The translations under genes were made by a program, and so were the position numbers. Below are positions 60,098 to 64,000 of a DNA stretch of 64,000 nt, piece after piece. The notes under the pieces are model-generated. The model saw only the letters and a program-made list of their open reading frames with translations. It did not search any database and was not told the origin of the DNA. Origin of the DNA: Martinezella hainanensis (lineage in GTDB: Bacteria; Pseudomonadota; Alphaproteobacteria; Rhizobiales; Rhizobiaceae); the NCBI RefSeq assembly GCF_900094555.1, contig NZ_FMAC01000006.1:455244-519243 (forward strand), written 5' to 3'. Numbering within the stretch: the first letter of the stretch is position 1; the number at the start of each line of letters is the position of its first letter.

Positions 60098-60784
60098 ATG
60101 CCAGTTTTCGACCTATCCGTCACGCCGCTGCGTGAACTTAACAGCGCACTCCACGGCCTTGCTGCCGGCGCCAACGATACGGCTTTCGAGGTCGTCAATC
60201 CCCGTGGTCATCATGCGGTGGCCGCCGGCATCGACGCGCCCGTCACCGTCGATATCAAAGGCTCCGTCGGCTACTACTGCGCCGGCATGAATGATGGTGG
60301 CAATGTCATCGTTCATGGCTCCGCCGGCCCGGGCGTCGCGGAAAACATGATGTCCGGCACGGTCGTCATCGAAGGCGATGCCAGCCAGTATGCCGGTGCA
60401 ACCGGCCACGGCGGGCTGCTTGTCATCAAGGGCAACGCCGCCTCGCGCTGCGGCATTTCGATGAAGGGCATCGACATCGTCGTCTACGGCAATATCGGCC
60501 ATATGTCTGCCTTCATGGGGCAATCCGGTCATCTGGTCGTGCTCGGTGACGCTGGTGATGCGCTCGGCGACAGCCTCTATGAGGCCAAGCTCTTCGTCCG
60601 CGGGTCGGTCAAAAGCCTCGGCTCCGACTGCATCGAAAAGGAGATGCGTCCGGAGCACCTCGCAAAGCTCTCCGAGCTTCTGGAAAAGGCCGGCGTGCGC
60701 GGCGTCAGGCCGGAAGAGTTCAAGCGCTACGGATCGGCGCGCAAGCTCTACAATTTCAACATCGACAATGCCGACGCGTATTAA
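60098..60784 (+). CDS. glxC: GXGXG-domain protein GlxC (N-methylglutamate synthase subunit B)
   Basis: A 228-residue right-handed beta-helix protein equal to the C-terminal GXGXG domain of glutamate synthase. The repeats are GNVIVHGSAGPGVAENMMSGTVVIEGDASQYAGATGHGGLLVIKGNAASRCGI and YGNIGHMSAFMGQSGHLVVLGDAGDALG. It has no active site of its own and links the amidotransferase and FMN subunits. It lies 30 bases after glxB and 15 before glxD, clearly co-transcribed. Confidence 0.93.
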   Translation: MPVFDLSVTPLRELNSALHGLAAGANDTAFEVVNPRGHHAVAAGIDAPVTVDIKGSVGYYCAGMNDGGNVIVHGSAGPGVAENMMSGTVVIEGDASQYAGATGHGGLLVIKGNAASRCGISMKGIDIVVYGNIGHMSAFMGQSGHLVVLGDAGDALGDSLYEAKLFVRGSVKSLGSDCIEKEMRPEHLAKLSELLEKAGVRGVRPEEFKRYGSARKLYNFNIDNADAY

Positions 60785-60799
60785 GGCGAAGGGGACCTC

Positions 60800-62128
60800 A
60801 TGAGCTACCACAATCCGCATACGCCGCCGCGCAAGTCCGCCACCTTCGACGATCACACGCTGGCCGAAATCCGCCGCGCGGCGGCGACCGGCATTTATGA
60901 TATTCGCGGCGCCGGCACGAAGCGCAAGGTGCCGCATTTCGACGACCTGTTGTTCCTCGGCGCGTCGATCTCCCGCTATCCGCTCGAAGGCTATCGCGAG
61001 AAGTGCGATACGACCGTCGTCCTCGGCAGCCGCTTCGCCAAGAAGCCGATCACGTTGAAGACCCCAATCACCATTGCCGGCATGAGCTTCGGCGCGCTTT
61101 CAGGCAATGCCAAGGAGGCGCTCGGGCGCGGCGCGACGCTTGCCGGCACGTCGACCACGACAGGCGACGGCGGCATGACGAACGAGGAACGCGGCCATTC
61201 GCAGACGCTGGTCTATCAGTATCTCCCCTCGCGCTACGGCATGAACCCGAAGGATTTGCGTCGCGCCGATGCGATCGAAGTGGTCGTCGGGCAGGGGGCA
61301 AAGCCCGGCGGTGGCGGCATGCTGCTCGGCCAGAAGATCTCCGATCGCGTCGCCAACATGCGCAATCTGCCGAAGGGCATCGACCAGCGTTCGGCCTGCC
61401 GCCATCCGGACTGGACCGGTCCGGACGATCTCGAAATCAAGATCATGGAGCTGCGCGAGATCACCGATTGGGAAAAGCCGATCTATGTGAAGGTCGGCGG
61501 TGCGCGTCCCTATTACGACACCGCTCTTGCCGTAAAGGCTGGTGCCGACGTCGTCGTGCTTGACGGCATGCAGGGTGGCACGGCTGCGACCCAGGACGTC
61601 TTCATCGAGAATGTCGGTATGCCGACGCTTGCCTGCATCCGCCCCGCCGTCCAGGCGCTGCAGGATCTCGGCATGCATCGCAAGGTGCAGCTCATCATCT
61701 CCGGCGGCATCCGGTCCGGCGCGGATGTGGCCAAGGCTCTGGCGCTTGGCGCTGACGCGGTTGCCATCGGCACGGCGGCGCTGGTCGCAATCGGTGACAA
61801 CGATCCGAAATGGGAAGAAGAGTATCAGAAGCTCGGCACGACGGCTGGGGCCTATGACGACTGGCACGAGGGCAAGGACCCTGCTGGTATCACCACGCAG
61901 GATCCGGAGCTGGCAAGCCGGCTCGATCCCATTGCGGCTGGTCGCCGCCTTGCCAATTATCTGAAAGTCATGACGCTGGAAGCGCAGACGATTGCCCGCG
62001 CTTGTGGCAAGAATCACCTGCACAACCTGGAACCGGAGGACCTGTGTGCGCTGACGATGGAAGCTGCCGCCATGGCGCAGATTCCGCTCGCCGGCACCAA
62101 CTGGTATCCGGGCAAGGGAGGCTTTTGA
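60800..62128 (+). CDS. glxD: FMN-dependent glutamate synthase-like protein GlxD (N-methylglutamate synthase subunit C)
   Basis: A 442-residue TIM-barrel protein equal to the central domain of glutamate synthase. ITIAGMSFGALSGNAKEAL starts the barrel. GDGGMTNEERGH, GQGAKPGGGGMLLGQKIS and VVLDGMQGGTAATQDVF are the FMN- and 2-oxoglutarate-binding elements. ISGGIRSGADVAKALALGADAVAIGTAAL is the phosphate loop. Cysteines after IGTAAL that could bind an iron-sulfur cluster are not obvious. In the pathway it reduces the imine from 2-oxoglutarate and methylamine to N-methylglutamate. It is followed by a strong hairpin and gmaS. Confidence 0.94.
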   Translation: MSYHNPHTPPRKSATFDDHTLAEIRRAAATGIYDIRGAGTKRKVPHFDDLLFLGASISRYPLEGYREKCDTTVVLGSRFAKKPITLKTPITIAGMSFGALSGNAKEALGRGATLAGTSTTTGDGGMTNEERGHSQTLVYQYLPSRYGMNPKDLRRADAIEVVVGQGAKPGGGGMLLGQKISDRVANMRNLPKGIDQRSACRHPDWTGPDDLEIKIMELREITDWEKPIYVKVGGARPYYDTALAVKAGADVVVLDGMQGGTAATQDVFIENVGMPTLACIRPAVQALQDLGMHRKVQLIISGGIRSGADVAKALALGADAVAIGTAALVAIGDNDPKWEEEYQKLGTTAGAYDDWHEGKDPAGITTQDPELASRLDPIAAGRRLANYLKVMTLEAQTIARACGKNHLHNLEPEDLCALTMEAAAMAQIPLAGTNWYPGKGGF

Positions 62129-62132
62129 CATT

Positions 62133-62158
62133 CCGGCCGGGCCGAAAGGCCCGGCCGG
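62133..62158 (+). terminator. Strong GAAA-capped hairpin between glxD and gmaS
   Basis: CCGGCCGGGCC (62133-62143), GAAA and GGCCCGGCCGG (62148-62158) form a perfect 11-bp stem with a GNRA tetraloop, 4 bases after the glxD stop. No T run follows, so it may adjust mRNA stability or transcript ratios rather than end transcription. Confidence 0.65.
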
Positions 62159-62205
62159 TGCATGCATCATCGAAGTGTCTCTAAGAAATCCAAAGGGGAA
62201 CGAGA

Positions 62206-63513
62206 ATGACACTGGATCTTGCTGCCTTTGCCAAAGACAAGGGCATCAAATATTTCATGATCAGCTATACCGATCTTTTTTCCGGCCAGCGTGCCAAGCT
62301 GGTGCCTGCTCAGGCGATTGCCGGCATGCAGGAAGACGGTGCCGGCTTTGCCGGCTTCGCCACCTGGCTCGACATGACGCCGGCCCATCCCGACCTTTTT
62401 GCCGTACCCGATGCCTCCTCCGTCATCCAGCTCCCATGGAAGAAGGATGTTGCCTGGGTCGCGGCCGATTGCATGATGGAGGGCGAACTGGTCGCCCAGG
62501 CGCCGCGCAACGTGCTGAAGAAGCTCGTGAAAGAAGCGGAAGCAGCGGGCAAGCGCGTCAAGACCGGCGTCGAAGCTGAATTCTTCCTAATCACGGCCGA
62601 TGGCGCCAAGATTTCCGACGAATATGATACGGCGGAAAAGCCCTGCTATGACCAGCAGGCCGTCATGCGGCGCTATGACGTCATTTCCGAGATCTGCGAC
62701 TATATGCTGGAACTCGGCTGGGGCGCCTATCAGAACGACCACGAGGACGCCAACGGCCAGTTCGAGATGAACTGGGAATTCGACGATGCCCTGAAGACGG
62801 CGGACAAGCACTCCTTCTTCAAATTCATGGTCAAGTCGATCGCCGAGAAGCACGGGCTTCGCGCCACCTTCATGCCGAAGCCGTTCAAGGGTCTGACGGG
62901 CAATGGCTGCCATTGCCATATCTCCGTGTGGGACAATGACGGCAGGGCCAATGTCTTTGCCGACAGGGAAGCCGAATTCGGCCTCTCGGCCGAGGGCAAG
63001 CATTTCCTCGGTGGCATCATGAAACATGCCTCGTCGCTGGCGGCGATCACCAACCCGACGGTCAATTCCTACAAGCGCATCAATGCCCCGCGCACGACAT
63101 CGGGCGCCACTTGGTCTCCCAACACCGTGACATGGACCGGCAACAACCGCACCCACATGGTACGCGTGCCCGGTCCTGGCCGCTTCGAGCTGCGCCTGCC
63201 CGATGGTGCCGTCAATCCCTATCTGCTGCAGGCGGTCATCATCGCTGCCGGCCTCGATGGCCTTCGCAATAGGGCCGATCCGGGACCGCATCACAACATC
63301 GACATGTATGCGGAGGGTCACCTGGTGAAGAATGCGCCGCGCCTGCCGCTCAATCTGCTCGATGCTCTGCGTGCCTACGACGAGGACGAGGGGCTGAAGC
63401 AGGCGATCGGTTCGGAGTTCTCCGAAGCCTATCTGAAGCTCAAGCATCAGGAATGGAACGCCTACTGCTCGCACTTCACGCAGTGGGAGCGCGACAGCAC
63501 GCTCGATATCTGA
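62206..63513 (+). CDS. gmaS: Gamma-glutamylmethylamide synthetase / type III glutamine synthetase relative
   Basis: A 435-residue ATP-dependent ligase of the glutamine synthetase fold (GlnT/GmaS group). The beta-grasp domain (about 15-105) precedes the catalytic domain with VEAEFFLI for metals, MPKPFKGLTGNGCHCHISVW for ATP and the conserved His, and NPTVNSYKRINAPRTTSGATWSP for glutamate. It lies directly after glxBCD. GmaS joins methylamine to glutamate. GlnT of rhizobia belongs to the same family and was first described as a glutamine synthetase; context here favours methylamine as an acceptor. A GGGAAC-type site, not strong, precedes the ATG. Confidence 0.91.
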   Translation: MTLDLAAFAKDKGIKYFMISYTDLFSGQRAKLVPAQAIAGMQEDGAGFAGFATWLDMTPAHPDLFAVPDASSVIQLPWKKDVAWVAADCMMEGELVAQAPRNVLKKLVKEAEAAGKRVKTGVEAEFFLITADGAKISDEYDTAEKPCYDQQAVMRRYDVISEICDYMLELGWGAYQNDHEDANGQFEMNWEFDDALKTADKHSFFKFMVKSIAEKHGLRATFMPKPFKGLTGNGCHCHISVWDNDGRANVFADREAEFGLSAEGKHFLGGIMKHASSLAAITNPTVNSYKRINAPRTTSGATWSPNTVTWTGNNRTHMVRVPGPGRFELRLPDGAVNPYLLQAVIIAAGLDGLRNRADPGPHHNIDMYAEGHLVKNAPRLPLNLLDALRAYDEDEGLKQAIGSEFSEAYLKLKHQEWNAYCSHFTQWERDSTLDI

Positions 63514-63545
63514 GTGCGCAGCGGAACAATGCCAGAGTTGACCCA

Positions 63546-63572
63546 TGCACCGGGGCGGGCCGCCCCGGTGCA
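63546..63572 (+). terminator. Hairpin between gmaS and purU
   Basis: TGCACCGGGGCG (63546-63557) with CGCCCCGGTGCA (63561-63572) gives a 12-bp stem with a GGC loop and no following T run. Like the hairpin before gmaS, it may isolate or stabilise the gmaS message. Confidence 0.6.
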
Positions 63573-63612
63573 AAAGCGGAATTTTGGCCGCAGACGGCGG
63601 AGGAAGATCAGC

Positions 63613-64000
63613 ATGACGAGCTATGTATTAACAGTGGCGTGCAAGTCGACGCGTGGGATTGTTGCGGCGATCTCGAACTATCTGGCCGAACAGGGCTGCA
63701 ACATCGTCGATTCCAGCCAGTTCGACGATCTCGATACCGGCATGTTCTTCATGCGCGTCTCCTTCATCTCCGAAGAAGGGGTTGGCGAGGCGGCGCTCAT
63801 CGAAGGCTTCAAGCCGATCGCCGAGAAGTTTGCCATGGTGTCGGAGTTCCACGATGCCAGGAAGCGCATGAAGGTGCTGCTCATGGTGTCGCGCTTCGGC
63901 CATTGCCTCAACGACCTGCTCTATCGCTGGAAGATCGGCGCCTTGCCGATCGACATCGTCGGCGTCGTCTCCAACCATTTCGATTACCAGAAAGTGGTCG
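63613..64000 (+). CDS. purU: Formyltetrahydrofolate deformylase PurU, N-terminal part (cut by window edge)
   Basis: The first 129 codons are in the window. The N-terminal ACT domain (YVLTVACKSTRGIVAAISNYLAEQGCNIVDSSQFDDLDTGMFFMRVSF) is followed by the start of the formyl-transferase domain (KMKVLLMVSRFGHCLNDLLYRWKIG), the usual PurU layout. GGAGG at 63598-63602 precedes the ATG. It releases formate from 10-formyl-tetrahydrofolate, returning folate to the demethylation reaction of the sox/mgd enzyme. A folD gene is commonly next and would lie just outside the window. Confidence 0.92.
   Translation, partial: MTSYVLTVACKSTRGIVAAISNYLAEQGCNIVDSSQFDDLDTGMFFMRVSFISEEGVGEAALIEGFKPIAEKFAMVSEFHDARKRMKVLLMVSRFGHCLNDLLYRWKIGALPIDIVGVVSNHFDYQKVV

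Noticed and set aside
1..64000. CRISPR arrays, tRNA or rRNA genes, complete insertion sequences, symbiosis or prophage genes
   Set aside because: I looked for regularly spaced repeats, tRNA-like clover-leaf arms, transposase motifs and nod/nif or phage structural proteins and saw none that could be supported.

Overview
The window carries a complete repABC replication and partition operon (about 40.5-44.2 kb). It also has GC-rich coding, many LysR, LacI and other solute-responsive regulators, a RopA-type porin and one RIME-like intergenic repeat. Together these point to a plasmid or chromid of a Rhizobiaceae member (Rhizobium or a close relative). I see no tRNA, rRNA, transposase or CRISPR array. 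This is a catabolic, transport and stress replicon rather than a symbiosis or phage region.

Left part (0-20 kb): a LacI regulator cut by the edge, with a paired operator; an uncharacterised module of three small membrane-anchored proteins plus a convergent multi-pass membrane protein; a second LacI regulator with a ribose-type sugar ABC transporter; a LysR-controlled EmrAB-type efflux pair followed by a class III adenylate cyclase; a porin; a CoA-transferase of the acetyl-CoA hydrolase family.

Middle (18-40 kb): a copper-resistance island (Tat-exported multicopper oxidase, small copper chaperone, P1B-type ATPase, CueR) with two mirror-image CueR boxes; a large protein with a GAD-like (Tdi1 immunity type) N-terminus; a LysR/aldo-keto reductase/MFS unit; a Tat-exported epoxide hydrolase and a cytochrome P460 that share promoter-region repeats; a PF09859-type 2OG-Fe(II) oxygenase; an XRE regulator divergent from a VIT/VWA protein ending in LPQTATP and its class GN sortase; a nitrilase-family hydrolase with a divergent LysR.

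Replication region (39.7-46.6 kb): repA, repB and repC, an antisense RNA between repB and repC, and three near-identical palindromes with a CAGCTG core that are good candidates for the parS sites read by RepB. One overlaps the repB stop codon and two lie 2-4 kb beyond repC. A HIT-family gene in this stretch is broken by a G8 run.

Right part (46.6-64 kb): a second EmrAB-type pump with a divergent TetR regulator and a clear palindromic operator; an extra FtsI/PBP2-type transpeptidase; then a large C1-nitrogen cluster. On the minus strand are four heterotetrameric sarcosine oxidase-like genes (soxB, soxD, soxA, soxG). On the plus strand are a GlxA-type AraC regulator, an XRE-cupin regulator, three glutamate synthase-like genes (glxB, glxC, glxD), a type III glutamine synthetase relative (gmaS/glnT) and the start of purU. 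The combination matches the N-methylglutamate pathway of methylamine oxidation: GmaS makes gamma-glutamylmethylamide, GlxBCD (MgsABC) makes N-methylglutamate, SoxBDAG (MgdABCD) oxidises it, and PurU handles folate-bound one-carbon units.

The items most worth following up are the candidate parS set, the Gram-negative sortase pair, the N-methylglutamate assignment, the duplicated regulatory sequence within the first efflux operon, and the uncharacterised membrane module.
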